Of a stretch of 64,000 nucleotides of DNA, positions 1 to 9,947 are shown piece after piece. Both the position numbers and the translations under genes were made by a program. The notes under the pieces are model-generated. The model saw only the letters and a program-made list of their open reading frames with translations, had not been told where the DNA came from and made no database searches. Source of the stretch: Pseudomonadota bacterium. Its GTDB lineage: Bacteria; Pseudomonadota; Gammaproteobacteria; Steroidobacterales; Steroidobacteraceae. The DNA lies in NCBI GenBank assembly GCA_023423935.1, contig JAFAEQ010000075.1, positions 62,001 through 126,000 of the forward strand, read 5' to 3'. Within the stretch, counting starts at the first letter, position 1; each line of letters begins with the position of its first letter.

Positions 1-57
1 CGGTCGGCGAATTTGTGTGAATTTGCGCAGAAAGAAATCCTGCGCGGCAGGCGAGTG

Positions 58-954
58 TTACAGCAGCAGATTCCAGAGAGGCACCGTCACGAATGCGAGC
101 AAGATGCCGACGCTCAGCACCGTGTTGGCGAGCTCGGGCTCGAGTTCGTGCTGAACCGCGATGATGGTTGCCGCGATCATTGGCGCCATCGCCGCTTCGA
201 GCACCGCCACCGTCGCAGGCAGCGGTCCGATCGACAAGGCGTGCGCCACGCTCCAGACACCGAGCGGCGCGAGGATCAGTTTCCAGCTCAGACTCAGCGC
301 CACCGCCGACCACTGGCCGGCCGGCACCCGCAAGCGAAATTGCAGGCCCACTGAGAAAAGGGCGAGCGGCACCAAGGTCGACCCGAGTCTGGCCAGCACA
401 CTATCGGCCCACTGCGGCCAGCCACCCGCAGCGCCCACCGCCAAGCCGAGCAGCAAGCAAATGAAGGGAGGGAACGTGAATATGCGATAGGCGATCGCCC
501 TGGGCGCTACGCTGCGCCCCGAATACAAGGCCGCAATGAAAGTCCCCGCCGTCCCAAGCGCGAAGAACACGCCGGCCTGATCCGCAAACACCGCGAGCTT
601 CAGTGCATCGAATCCGCGCAATGCTTCGATCAGAGGAAATCCGATGAACGAGGTGTTCCCGAATCCACATACAAGCGTCAGCGCACCGACGCGTGCACGC
701 GACCAGTGCAGCGCCCGTCCAATCGCCGCGAAAAACGCCCAGCCTCCCAGCGTCACGAACCACATCGACGCGGGCAGAAACCACAAATGCCAATCGAGCT
801 GAAGCTGCGGGATCAGGTGCAGCACGAGGCCCGAGAGCGCGATGTTGATCACCCACCAGTTCAGACACTGAGCCAAGGCGGCCGGCGGCTTGCCGAAGCG
901 CGCGACGAGCCCGCCCACCAGCAGGCAGACCCCCATCAGGATCAGAGCCGTCAC
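58..954 (-). CDS. AEC-family (auxin efflux carrier-like) permease
   Basis: Inner-membrane transporter of about 298 residues. Almost the whole length is hydrophobic, with about nine or ten membrane segments and the AEC-like N-terminal stretch PPAALAQCLNWWVINIALSG. The family exports or exchanges organic anions; the substrate here cannot be told. The GTG at 954 overlaps the TGA of the upstream vWA gene (GTGA), so translation is probably coupled and the permease is the last gene of the leftward operon. An ATG at 936 is an alternative start. The open frame continues far upstream, but that part is antisense to the vWA gene and does not look like protein. A closely similar N-terminus is preserved in the scar at 12.76-12.90 kb. 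Confidence 0.85.
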   Translation of the reverse strand: MTALILMGVCLLVGGLVARFGKPPAALAQCLNWWVINIALSGLVLHLIPQLQLDWHLWFLPASMWFVTLGGWAFFAAIGRALHWSRARVGALTLVCGFGNTSFIGFPLIEALRGFDALKLAVFADQAGVFFALGTAGTFIAALYSGRSVAPRAIAYRIFTFPPFICLLLGLAVGAAGGWPQWADSVLARLGSTLVPLALFSVGLQFRLRVPAGQWSAVALSLSWKLILAPLGVWSVAHALSIGPLPATVAVLEAAMAPMIAATIIAVQHELEPELANTVLSVGILLAFVTVPLWNLLL

Positions 955-2090
955 TTCGCGCCTGCTTTCACAGCAGCAACGAAATCCCGCAGATCCGCCC
1001 TCTGAATCGCTGCGGCCATGAGCTCCGGAAATCGATCCGGTGTGCAGGCAAAGGCCGGAACGCCCAGGGTAGCGAGCTGCGCGGCCAAGGGCGCGTTGTA
1101 CGCAGGCGAGCCTTCGTCGCTGAGCGCAAGCAATGTGACGACCTGAACACCCGAGGCGACCAGCGCCGCTGTGCGGCGCATGAACTCTGTCTCGACGCCG
1201 CCTTCGTACAGGTCGCTGATCAGCACGAAGATCGTGTCGTGCGGTGCACGCACCAGCTGCTGACAGTAGCCTACGGCGCGATTGATATCGGTCCCGCCAC
1301 CAAGACGTGTCGAGAACAACAGATCGATTGGATCCTCGAGTTGATCGGTCAGATCGACGACCGAGGTGTCGAACACGACCAGCGAAGTCGTCACCGCCGG
1401 CAGCGTCGCCAGCACCGCACCGAAGATCGCGGAATAGACCACGCTCGCGGCCATGGAGCCGCTTTGATCGATGCACAAGATGATGTGCCGCATGGACTGC
1501 CGGCGCCGGCCGAAGCCAATGCGTACTTCAGGAACGATGCTGTGATAATCGGGCTGGTAATGCTTGAGGTTCGCTCGGATCGTGCGCGACCAGTCAATAT
1601 CGTTGTGTCGTGGCCGGCGATTGCGCGCGGCTCGATTGATCGCACCATTCACGGCTTGCCGCGTCGGCTCGGTCAGCTTCGCTATCAGTGCGTCGACGAC
1701 TTTACGGACGACGGCTCGCGCCGTGTCGCGTGTCTTCGCTGGAATCGAACCGGACAAAGCCACCAGGTCCGCCACCAGATGCACATCGGGCTGCAGCGAT
1801 TCGAGCATCTCCGGTTCCATGAGCAAGCGTGTCATGTCCAGCCGCTCGATGGCGTCGCGCTGCATGATCTGCACGACACTGGAAGGGAAGTACTCGCGAA
1901 TGTCTCCCAGCCAGCGCGCGACATTCGGCGCGGAGCTGCCGAGGCCGCCCTTGCGATCCGAATCGTAGAGCGCCTGCAGCGCACGATCGACGTCGATATC
2001 GAGGCCCTGCAGCTTGCAGCCTGTACCTTCGGCTTCACTGCCGCCCAGGATCAGTCGCCAGCGCCGCGCCGCTTCCGGATCAAGGCTCAT
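951..2090 (-). CDS. vWA-domain protein (YehP/CoxE-like)
   Basis: Protein of 379 residues, predicted cytosolic. The C-terminal half is a von Willebrand A domain with an intact MIDAS start, DQSGSM at residues 208-213, and a later ISDLYEGG strand that supplies another metal ligand. The N-terminal 200 residues are helical. vWA proteins of this type work with a MoxR AAA+ ATPase, as metal-dependent adaptors that load substrates or partners; here the MoxR gene is two genes upstream. The gene overlaps the DUF5682 gene by 11 bases and the permease by 4, so it is within one transcript. Length matches E. coli YehP (about 378). The substrate is unknown. Confidence 0.88.
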   Translation of the reverse strand: MSLDPEAARRWRLILGGSEAEGTGCKLQGLDIDVDRALQALYDSDRKGGLGSSAPNVARWLGDIREYFPSSVVQIMQRDAIERLDMTRLLMEPEMLESLQPDVHLVADLVALSGSIPAKTRDTARAVVRKVVDALIAKLTEPTRQAVNGAINRAARNRRPRHNDIDWSRTIRANLKHYQPDYHSIVPEVRIGFGRRRQSMRHIILCIDQSGSMAASVVYSAIFGAVLATLPAVTTSLVVFDTSVVDLTDQLEDPIDLLFSTRLGGGTDINRAVGYCQQLVRAPHDTIFVLISDLYEGGVETEFMRRTAALVASGVQVVTLLALSDEGSPAYNAPLAAQLATLGVPAFACTPDRFPELMAAAIQRADLRDFVAAVKAGAK

Positions 2091-4302
2091 CGCCGTCTCC
2101 CAGATTCCAGATCAGACGCAACGTCGGCAGCACAGCTGCTGCGGCGGATTCATCGAAATCGTGATGCGTCTGCTTAACGGCGGCGGCGGTTGCGCCTGCC
2201 TGCAATCGCTCGCCTATCTGGCGTCTCTCCGGTGCGGGAAACTGTGCGAACGCACGACGCAGTAATGGCAGCACCTGGAGAAAGTGATCGGCGCTCGCGG
2301 AGCCTACCCACCCGTTCAACAACTCGCGCAGACGATCGTCGTGGATCAGCACACTGCCGCTGCCGGACAGCAATCCTTCCACCCAGCGAGCCGCATCGTG
2401 CGGCGGATTGCCAGGGGAGAGCATCAGCGACAACACGCGTGCGAGGTCTTCGAACGCAATCTTCTTGGCGTCATGCAGCAGCCGCTGCGCGTAGCCTCGG
2501 ATGAGGGCATGCGATGCATCGCTGTCAGCCACACGCTGCAGTGTCTCGTGCCATCCGGATATGAAGCCCGCGTCCGCGAGCGTCGCGAACGCGCGGTCCG
2601 CTGCCATCAGCTTTCTCCAAAGCCCACCGGCGGCATCGTCGTCGATGTTTACGCAGCCAGGCGGCAATCCCGCCAGAATGCGCGGAACGATTCCCTGCAG
2701 GATCTCGCTAATGAGCGAAACGTCGGTGCCGCGCACGTTGCCGTAGCGATGCACATCGACCAAAGGCGGGAATGCGTCCAGGAGCTGCACGACGTCGGCA
2801 GCAATCGCTGCACGGTTCTCGATTGCGAGCACCAACGGCTTGATGGCTTCGGAAAGATCCGCGAACAATGCATCTTCCAGAAGCTCGATGAGTGCGGCCA
2901 GCGTCGTTGCTGCGAGTGTCGCCTGGTCCACGACGCGCGCTGCTGCCGCCTGCTCGATGGTGTGGCCGTAGCGACTTGCTTCTATCAGCGCGATGGCGAA
3001 TTCCGGCTTCCAGCGAACCTGCCAGACTTCATGAAACGTCCCTCGCCCCATGCTCTGACGCGAGGCCACACCCCAGTCCAAGCCAAGCAGCCGTAGCCGA
3101 CGCAGGAGCACACTGCGCTCGCGATCGTTCGCGTTACGCAGGTCCAGATCGAAGGTCTTTTCTTCGGCCTTCGCTGGGAAACGCAGTCGCTTCTGATGAA
3201 CGGTGAGGTCCTGCTGCAACGGCGCCGTGGGAAAGTCTTCAGGGACCGCGCCGAGCCGATCGCCGAAATGCCAGCGTCTGGTGATCAGCTCGAGATTCAC
3301 CGCGTTACCCGCGCCCATCACCGCAATCGCCGCGTCGCTGTACTCGGTCAGGGCCGGCACCGTCCGAGCGCGCAGGGCAGCGAGCGCTTCGGCGAGTCGG
3401 CACGCTTCGATCACGTGAGCAGAGGAGATGGGGATATCTTCTTCTCGCAATAGACGTGCCGCGCGAGTCAGCCACTGGGCGCCGAGGCCCTCACGCTTGC
3501 TCCATAGCAACTCATACCACACGGGCGACTCGACGCCGGCGCCGTAGCCGGAACGGTATGACAATCGTTCGTAGGACCAGGGCACCCAAGCCGCACTGGT
3601 TTTCACCTTAGGCAGTCCTTTCAGGAGTGCCTCGTCCTGCTTCGCGGTGGATATGTTTGCGAGCGCGGGCGTATGCCACGCGCCGCAGACAACTGCGATC
3701 GAGCCGAAACCTTCGGCGATCGCCGCTCGGATCGACTTGCGCATGAAGGCCTCACGCTGCTGCTCGAGCAACGACATCGGCTCCGCCAGTTCGGCGCGCA
3801 CGGCCGTCATCATCTCGTGCACTGCGCGGAATACGTCGGTATCCTTGCCCTCGCGCGACTCAACCAAATGGTCCCACCACCGTTCGGCATCGGTGTAACC
3901 AGCAGCAAACGCGAGAGGCGCGAGTGGATCGCCCCGTGGAGTCAGATCGTCTGCTTCCTCTCGATCGATTGCGGTTCCATCGTGCCCAAGGCGCATCGCT
4001 TGCGGCAAGTCGATGAAACGCACCGGCAGCTGCCGCTGGATCGCAAATCGGATCGCCTGCCATTCAGGCGAGTAACTCGCGAAGGGATAGAGCACAGCGC
4101 TGCGCGGTGTCTGCGGCACGTAGATCAGCAAAGCAACGGGCGGCTGGAGATCCTCGCGTGCGGCAAGAGCAAGCACATCATCGGCATCGGGCGGGCCTTC
4201 GATCAGAACGATGTCGGGCCGCAGCTGCTCGAGTGCATGCACGAGACTCCGGGACGATCCGGGGCCGTGATGGCGAATGCCGAAAAGATGAACTTCAGCC
4301 AC
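2080..4302 (-). CDS. DUF5682 family protein (YehM-like)
   Basis: A 740-residue protein of unknown activity. The N-terminus reads GIRHHGPGSSRSL followed by a DIVLIEGPPDADD strand, and near residue 210 there is VCGAWHTPAL. That spacing of His-containing turns and acidic strands recalls the TraB/TIKI/EreA fold, so a hydrolase or peptidase-like N-terminal domain is possible; this is inference. The rest is helical. It sits between the MoxR gene (6 bases upstream) and the vWA gene (11-base overlap). The size is close to E. coli YehM. The family co-occurs with MoxR and vWA proteins, so it is probably a component or substrate-binding partner of that AAA+ complex. Confidence 0.8.
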   Translation of the reverse strand: MAEVHLFGIRHHGPGSSRSLVHALEQLRPDIVLIEGPPDADDVLALAAREDLQPPVALLIYVPQTPRSAVLYPFASYSPEWQAIRFAIQRQLPVRFIDLPQAMRLGHDGTAIDREEADDLTPRGDPLAPLAFAAGYTDAERWWDHLVESREGKDTDVFRAVHEMMTAVRAELAEPMSLLEQQREAFMRKSIRAAIAEGFGSIAVVCGAWHTPALANISTAKQDEALLKGLPKVKTSAAWVPWSYERLSYRSGYGAGVESPVWYELLWSKREGLGAQWLTRAARLLREEDIPISSAHVIEACRLAEALAALRARTVPALTEYSDAAIAVMGAGNAVNLELITRRWHFGDRLGAVPEDFPTAPLQQDLTVHQKRLRFPAKAEEKTFDLDLRNANDRERSVLLRRLRLLGLDWGVASRQSMGRGTFHEVWQVRWKPEFAIALIEASRYGHTIEQAAAARVVDQATLAATTLAALIELLEDALFADLSEAIKPLVLAIENRAAIAADVVQLLDAFPPLVDVHRYGNVRGTDVSLISEILQGIVPRILAGLPPGCVNIDDDAAGGLWRKLMAADRAFATLADAGFISGWHETLQRVADSDASHALIRGYAQRLLHDAKKIAFEDLARVLSLMLSPGNPPHDAARWVEGLLSGSGSVLIHDDRLRELLNGWVGSASADHFLQVLPLLRRAFAQFPAPERRQIGERLQAGATAAAVKQTHHDFDESAAAAVLPTLRLIWNLGDGDEP

Positions 4303-4308
4303 GAGCGC

Positions 4309-5409
4309 TCAGAGCAGCTCGCGACAGGCGCGATACAGATCCTTCCAACCGTCGCGCTCTTTCACGACGGTTTCGAGATATTCGCGCCATACGACGCTGT
4401 CCTGCACCGGATCTTTGAGGATTGCACCGATCAAGCCGGAGGCCACATCGTGTGCTCGCAACGTGCCATCGCCGAAGTGACCGGCCAACGCCAATCCGTT
4501 GCTCACGACGCTGATGGCTTCAGCCGTCGACAAGGTGCCGCTGGGTGACTTCAGCTTGGACTTACCATCCTCGGTCTTACCTTCGCGCAGCTCGCGAAAT
4601 ACGGTGACGATGCGTCGGATCTCGGCCAATGCCGGTGCCTCGGCGGGAAGATCGAGCGAGCGGCCGACGGCATCGACGCGCATCTGCACGATCGAGACTT
4701 CTTCATCCAGCGACTCCGGCGTCGGCAGAACGACGGTATTGAAGCGCCGTTTCAATGCACTCGACATCTCATTCACGCCGCGATCCTTGTTGTTGGCAGT
4801 GGCGATGAGATTGAAGCCCCGCACGGCGCGCGCTTCCAATCGCAGCTCGGGAATCGGCAGGGTCTTTTCAGAGAGCACTGTGATCAGCGTGTCCTGCACA
4901 TCCGCCGGAACGCGTGTCAGTTCCTCGAGCCGCGCCAGAGCGCCGCTTTCCATGGCGCGCAGAATGGGACTTGCGACGAGCGCATCGCGCGAGGGTCCCT
5001 TCGCGAGCAGCAGCGCGTAATTCCAGCCGTAGCGAATCGCTTCTTCCCCTGTGCCGGCCGTTCCCTGCACCAGCAGCGTGGAATCGCCACTGATCGCGGC
5101 GGCGAGATGTTCGCTCACCCAGCTTTTCGCCGTGCCAGGCAGCCCGAGTAGCAACAGAGCGCGATCGGTGGCAAGCGTTGCAACGGCGATCTCCATCAGC
5201 CGCTTCTGACCGACATACTTCGGCGTGATGATCTTGCCATTGTCGAGCGTGCCGCCGATGAGATAGGTGACGACTGCCCAGGGCGAGAGTTTCCAGTTGG
5301 GGGGGCGCTGGCGTGTATCGACCTGGGCCAGTGCAGCAAGCTCATCCGCAAAGACGTGTTCCGCCGGCGCGCGCTGAACTTCCAATGAGGCGTTCTTGTT
5401 ATCCGGCAC
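4309..5409 (-). CDS. MoxR-type AAA+ ATPase (YehL-like)
   Basis: AAA+ ATPase of about 366 residues and the motor of this operon. Walker A is GLPGTAKS at about residues 89-96. The Walker B region reads LARLEELTR, with Glu where Asp is usual, followed by a sensor stretch FNLIATANNKD and an arginine finger region (SALKRRF). I chose the GTG at 5409 because AAGGA lies seven bases before it; it overlaps the stop of the DUF5691 gene by 11 bases. An in-frame ATG at 5445 would add 12 residues. MoxR ATPases remodel or load cofactors on partner proteins with a vWA adaptor, encoded here two genes downstream. Confidence 0.88.
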   Translation of the reverse strand: MPDNKNASLEVQRAPAEHVFADELAALAQVDTRQRPPNWKLSPWAVVTYLIGGTLDNGKIITPKYVGQKRLMEIAVATLATDRALLLLGLPGTAKSWVSEHLAAAISGDSTLLVQGTAGTGEEAIRYGWNYALLLAKGPSRDALVASPILRAMESGALARLEELTRVPADVQDTLITVLSEKTLPIPELRLEARAVRGFNLIATANNKDRGVNEMSSALKRRFNTVVLPTPESLDEEVSIVQMRVDAVGRSLDLPAEAPALAEIRRIVTVFRELREGKTEDGKSKLKSPSGTLSTAEAISVVSNGLALAGHFGDGTLRAHDVASGLIGAILKDPVQDSVVWREYLETVVKERDGWKDLYRACRELL

Positions 5410-6946
5410 GACGAAGCTCCTTGAGCATGGCAGCTCGAAACTCAACGGTATCGTTCATTTGTTCCAGCGCATTGCGCCATTGCGAGTCGGGTGGGCAGCT
5501 CTCGAGCAGTTGCGGCAACGCGCCGAGCGCGGTGTCCACATCGCAGCGGTGGGCCCAGCTGTCCAGAGAATTGCGCGGATGGGACCACTGTGCACGCTCG
5601 GCATGGCTCACCGCGCGAAGCTGTTCGAGCGCCAGGCGAGTGACTGCGGGCGTCCACTGCTGCTCGAGCGTTCGCAACAGATGCAGCGATAGATCGAATC
5701 GCTTCACGCCCGCCGTTCGCAACAGGGCTTCCGGCAGAGACGATCGCTGTTCCTCGGAAGCCGAGGCCAGCAAGGCGTTCAACGGCTGCACCATCGCACC
5801 GGGCTCGGCTTTCGAGCTGAGCCAAGCGTCGCTCAGCGCTTCGATCCAGTCGCTGTCTGGATGGCGCACCACCGCCGCAGTCAGCGCTCCGAGCAGCTCC
5901 ATGCCGAAGTCGGTCGCTGCTGCAGCTTCGATGAATGTGGCGGCATCGCAATCGAAGCGCTCGTTCCAGTGAACAGGGTTCGTCATCGCAATCATCTGCG
6001 TGAGCCAGAACACGCGTTCGCCCGTCTTGCGATGCGCCGGCGGCTTGAGCTCGATCCCGTCGCGTTGCGCAGCCTTGTCCGGCGCATCTGGCAAGCGCAC
6101 CTCGAGCCTGCGTCGTCGCAGCCCGCCCAACAGACCGGACTTCTTCGGCTCGAGTACCAGCAGAGTACGCAAGCGATCGGTAGTGCGTTGTGCATGCGCT
6201 GATCCCGACAATCGCGCGAGATTCTCCACGGCTTGCGTACGCACGCCCTTCCGCCTGTCATCCAACGCCAGCTCCAGCAACGGCTCGTCATCGCTGGACA
6301 GTCCAATGCGCAATGCCTCGAGGAATGCTTCTCGCGCTTCTGGCGGGTCCGAACTCCACGTCTGCTGCAGCCACTCGCGCGCGCGCGCCGGTTCCATCGA
6401 CCGCAAGCGCCGAAGCTCGGCGACTCGCCGTTCGAGGGTACCTGTCTGCCACCGCTCTTCCGACGGCGCGACATCGACAGCCACGAAAGCCCATCGGGGC
6501 TCGAGTGCCGCAAGCCACTCACCCGCAGGACCCAGGACAGTGCTGTAGCGAGCGCGCAGCTCAGGCGATAGGGCGTCCAACAACACGGGAAGCCAGTGTG
6601 GCGGCACGGTCAGCTGTTCGCGCGCGGCCGCGTTGAGCCATTCCGGAATCAGATCGCGATGATCGCCGCCGATCATCCGGCCGAGTCGCGAGGCGGCAAC
6701 TTCATCGACGAGCGCTTGCGACGGCGGTGCGGGTGCTGATCCGCGCATCTGCTTGCTCGGAGCGCCACGCACGCCAGCGCGTGTCCATAGATATGAAGCA
6801 GCAGCGGCGTGCAGCAGCGTGCGTTCCGACGTCTCCGTCTCGTGCGCGATCGCAGGGTCGGGCCATAGAGTCTGGGGATCCACGGGCGCGCGGCTCGTAC
6901 CTAACGTGGCTGCGGCGATCAAACGCTCCCACGAGGTGATCGCCAT
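5399..6946 (-). CDS. DUF5691 family protein
   Basis: A 515-residue protein of unknown function, mostly alpha-helical with repeated two-helix units that suggest a HEAT/ARM-like solenoid in the middle (for example around LELALDDRRKGVRTQAVENLARL). The start is the ATG at 6946, which overlaps the stop of the SWIM gene by one base (TGATG); the longer open frame upstream is antisense to that gene. DUF5691 genes are found beside SWIM, MoxR and DUF5682 genes, so a scaffold role in the same complex is likely. No catalytic motif is visible. Assignment to the family rests on the N-terminal ITSWERLIAAATLGT pattern and the context. Confidence 0.72.
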   Translation of the reverse strand: MAITSWERLIAAATLGTSRAPVDPQTLWPDPAIAHETETSERTLLHAAAASYLWTRAGVRGAPSKQMRGSAPAPPSQALVDEVAASRLGRMIGGDHRDLIPEWLNAAAREQLTVPPHWLPVLLDALSPELRARYSTVLGPAGEWLAALEPRWAFVAVDVAPSEERWQTGTLERRVAELRRLRSMEPARAREWLQQTWSSDPPEAREAFLEALRIGLSSDDEPLLELALDDRRKGVRTQAVENLARLSGSAHAQRTTDRLRTLLVLEPKKSGLLGGLRRRRLEVRLPDAPDKAAQRDGIELKPPAHRKTGERVFWLTQMIAMTNPVHWNERFDCDAATFIEAAAATDFGMELLGALTAAVVRHPDSDWIEALSDAWLSSKAEPGAMVQPLNALLASASEEQRSSLPEALLRTAGVKRFDLSLHLLRTLEQQWTPAVTRLALEQLRAVSHAERAQWSHPRNSLDSWAHRCDVDTALGALPQLLESCPPDSQWRNALEQMNDTVEFRAAMLKELRRAG

Positions 6947-8298
6947 CACGCCACCCGCGAGAGGATAGGCAGCTCGCCAAGCTGCGCGACCGTGAACACC
7001 TCGTTCCCGTGCGCAATGCTCAGTGGCTCGAACGCGGCACCATCCCATTCGCCGAAGACGGCGATCTCATCGTTCCCGGCGAGGGCTACGACATGCCATC
7101 GATGGCGGAATGTCGCGGTCACGGCCACCCGTCGTTGCGCAGAATCCTCGAGCCAGAGCGTGTCATCTATCATGACCGGACGCACCGGACCGAGCACGAC
7201 CGGCCATCGCTCCAACCACGGATTCAGCGCGAGTCGTGCCGCATGCTGCCCCTGCATCTGCGCGATCACTATGCCGGAGGGCAGCGAAGGGTCCGCCGCC
7301 GTACTGGCTTTTCTGTTCTTCTCCAATGCTCGAAGCGGGGTCGCACCCGCGAAGAACACGAGCTCGGCTTCGAGCACCTGGCCGACCAGATAGTTCGCGG
7401 GTAACGGCTGCGAGCCGACAGCGAATTCAAGAACGAGTGCAAACCGCGAAGACCGCCTGCCATACAACCAAGTCTGCTGAGTGCGCAGTTGCTCATCGGC
7501 TATCTGACGTCTGGCAAGCACCTGCCAATGGTCCGCGAGGCCTTCTTGCTCACGCAACGCATCCTGTTCCTGCGTCCACCCGATCTGCGTGCGAACCTCC
7601 GCCTTCATCGCAGCGGGAAGACGCTCGAGATTGCGATACGCATCGATCAGAAGTTGCAGCCGCGCCATTCCCGCGAGCAGCTGCGATTGCCAGTCCGAAC
7701 TAGACACGGCCGCTTCCGCGAGTTCTCGCACGCGTCGCGCCAGACCCGGTGCCTGTGCATCGATCAACCGGGCAGACATTTGTTGCCAGAAAGAGAACGG
7801 TTGAGACCGGACGGTAGCCAGTCCCTGCCGCACGTTGTCTGTGAGCCATATCTCGAGCTGATCCAATCCGCCCACGACGCGGCTTTCGCGTTTTTCGATG
7901 CGCTTCGCCTGAGCGGCGGGATCCGGCGAGGCATCCGCATTCGCCTGCCGCGGTTGCTTGGCGGAGGCCCGCTTAGCCCGATTGGCAGACCATTCCTCGA
8001 CGAACGCGGGCAGGGCGGCTTCGGCGCAGTGGATTCCGCTCGTCAGCAGCAACAACAAGCCGAGCGTGTGTTTACAGGGCACCTTGCGGCTCGGGCACGA
8101 ACACTTATATGCGACATCTTCGAGATCGACGCGCACCTGATAGGGACTGGCACCGCTTCCCTGGCATTCGCCCCACAGCAGCCCCTCCTGTCGACCCAGG
8201 TTCTGCCATTTCGCAGGCTTGGCCAAGCCCTGCGCAGCCTTCAGCGACGCAGCATCGGGCGCTAGCTGTTCAACCCGCTGAGTCGACCATTCGGACAT
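6946..8298 (-). CDS. SWIM zinc-finger protein (YehQ-like)
   Basis: First gene of the leftward operon, 450 residues. A SWIM zinc finger (CxC, then CxH) is formed by Cys66, Cys68, Cys75 and His77 in the stretch KCSCPSRKVPCKH. SWIM domains bind DNA or protein. The long C-terminal part is helical and then beta-rich, with no recognised enzyme motif. The start at 8298 (MSEWSTQ) is where family-like sequence begins; the open frame runs further upstream but is low-complexity there. E. coli YehQ is also a SWIM protein beside MoxR and vWA genes. It probably recruits the AAA+ complex to its target, which is inference. Confidence 0.85.
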   Translation of the reverse strand: MSEWSTQRVEQLAPDAASLKAAQGLAKPAKWQNLGRQEGLLWGECQGSGASPYQVRVDLEDVAYKCSCPSRKVPCKHTLGLLLLLTSGIHCAEAALPAFVEEWSANRAKRASAKQPRQANADASPDPAAQAKRIEKRESRVVGGLDQLEIWLTDNVRQGLATVRSQPFSFWQQMSARLIDAQAPGLARRVRELAEAAVSSSDWQSQLLAGMARLQLLIDAYRNLERLPAAMKAEVRTQIGWTQEQDALREQEGLADHWQVLARRQIADEQLRTQQTWLYGRRSSRFALVLEFAVGSQPLPANYLVGQVLEAELVFFAGATPLRALEKNRKASTAADPSLPSGIVIAQMQGQHAARLALNPWLERWPVVLGPVRPVMIDDTLWLEDSAQRRVAVTATFRHRWHVVALAGNDEIAVFGEWDGAAFEPLSIAHGNEVFTVAQLGELPILSRVA

Positions 8299-8538
8299 CG
8301 ACGCAGTATAGCCGCGGGTTATTGCGAAGCTGCGATGGCAGATCGCCGTGCTTTGCTGAAACTTGCACGAACGCAGCTCTGATGCAGGATGAACGAATGC
8401 TATCGACCAGCACGGGCGGCGCAAATAGCGCGGCCGTCCTGGCCTACTGCACTTGATGCGGCCAGAGCGCCGTTGCCATCGGGCACTCGATCTCGTGATG
8501 TCGTGTCGCGCGTTTACGGTCGTGAGACGATTGCAGCC

Positions 8539-9945
8539 ATGCTGTTGACTATTTCCACAACTGCCGAGCCCGCGACCGATCTCGGCTTCCTTCTCCACAA
8601 GAACCCGGCCCGCGTCCACCGTTTTGAGCAGAGCTTCGGGCACGCGACGGTCTTCTATCCGGAGGCGACGACAGGGCGATGCGAGGTCTGCCTTCTTATC
8701 GAGGTTGATCCTGTGGGATTGGTCCGCAGGCGCTCGGGGCCGGCGGGTGATGCGGGCCAGCTCACCCAATACGTCAACGACAGACCTTACGTTGCCTCGT
8801 CGTTTCTGAGCGTCGCCCTCTCGGAGGTCTTCGGCACGGCGATGACCGGTCGCTCGAAGGATCGTTCCGAACTTGCGGCCAGACCGATCCCGCTCGAAGT
8901 GAAGATTCCAGTACTGCCGAGTCGTGGCAGCGAGGCGCTAATCAGGGAACTGTTCGAGCCGCTCGGCTACACCGTCAATGCCCGGCGACTGCCGCTCGAT
9001 GAGAAGTTTCCGAGCTGGGGCGAGAGTCGTTATTTCTCGGTATCCCTGCAAAACACGGTACGCCTGAAGGACCTGCTCAATCATCTTTACGTCCTGATTC
9101 CAGTGCTCGATGACGAGAAGCACTACTGGGTCGGGGATGACGAGGTCGAGAAGCTGCTGCGTCGCGGCGGTGAATGGCTACCGACTCATCCCGCCAAAGA
9201 GCAGATCGCCCGCCGCTACCTCAAACACCGCAAGAGCCTTGCGCGTGCGGCGATGGAGCGGTTGACACTCTCCGATACCGACGCTGATGACATCCCGGTC
9301 GCAGGAAAGCCGGTTGGCCGCGAGGATGCGTTGGAAGCACCGCTGAGTCTGAATCAGCAGCGCATCGCCAGCGTCGTCGAGGCAGTGCTCGAGGTCAGTG
9401 CGAAATCAGTGTTGGATCTCGGCTGCGGCGAAGGCAAGCTCCTGCGTGAGCTGTTGCGACTGCGGCAGCTCGATCGCATCGTCGGCGTCGACGTCTCGCT
9501 CCGCGCACTGGAAGTCGCTGAAGAACGCCTTGAGCTCGACCGGCTTGCGCCCACGATCCGGGACAGAATCAAGCTTCTGCACGGTTCGCTCATGTACCGC
9601 GATCGTCGCCTGCAGGGGTTCGATGCGGCGTGCATCATCGAAGTCGTGGAGCACCTGGACATGCCGCGGTTGCTTGCGTTCGAGCGCGTCGTGTTCGAGA
9701 ACGCGAGACCGGCGACGGTGATCCTCACGACGCCGAACGCCGAGTACAACGCGAGGTTCGAGAATCTGCCGGCTGGGCAATTCCGCCACTCGGATCACCG
9801 CTTCGAGTGGACGCGTGCGCAGTTCGAGGAGTGGTGCAGCGACGTCTCAGAGCGTTTCGGCTACGAGGTGCGCTTCGCACCCGTTGGGCCGATCGATCCG
9901 GCGCTCGGGCCGCCGACGCAGATGGCAATTTTCCGGGTGCGCTGA
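8539..9945 (+). CDS. hen1: Bacterial Hen1, RNA 3'-terminal ribose 2'-O-methyltransferase
   Basis: A 468-residue enzyme that methylates the 2'-OH of the 3' end at a break in RNA before Pnkp seals it, so that the repaired RNA resists cleavage at the same site. Residues 1 to about 240 match the bacterial Hen1 N-terminal domain (LLTISTTAEPATDLGFLLHKN at the start). The methyltransferase domain has the SAM motif VLDLGCGEG at about 290 and the metal-binding EVVEHL at about 368-373. The ATG at 8539 begins the family-type sequence; the frame is open 150 bases upstream without similarity. Two bases separate it from pnkp, so the two form one operon, divergent from the SWIM/MoxR operon. Confidence 0.95.
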   Translation: MLLTISTTAEPATDLGFLLHKNPARVHRFEQSFGHATVFYPEATTGRCEVCLLIEVDPVGLVRRRSGPAGDAGQLTQYVNDRPYVASSFLSVALSEVFGTAMTGRSKDRSELAARPIPLEVKIPVLPSRGSEALIRELFEPLGYTVNARRLPLDEKFPSWGESRYFSVSLQNTVRLKDLLNHLYVLIPVLDDEKHYWVGDDEVEKLLRRGGEWLPTHPAKEQIARRYLKHRKSLARAAMERLTLSDTDADDIPVAGKPVGREDALEAPLSLNQQRIASVVEAVLEVSAKSVLDLGCGEGKLLRELLRLRQLDRIVGVDVSLRALEVAEERLELDRLAPTIRDRIKLLHGSLMYRDRRLQGFDAACIIEVVEHLDMPRLLAFERVVFENARPATVILTTPNAEYNARFENLPAGQFRHSDHRFEWTRAQFEEWCSDVSERFGYEVRFAPVGPIDPALGPPTQMAIFRVR

Positions 9946-9947
9946 CC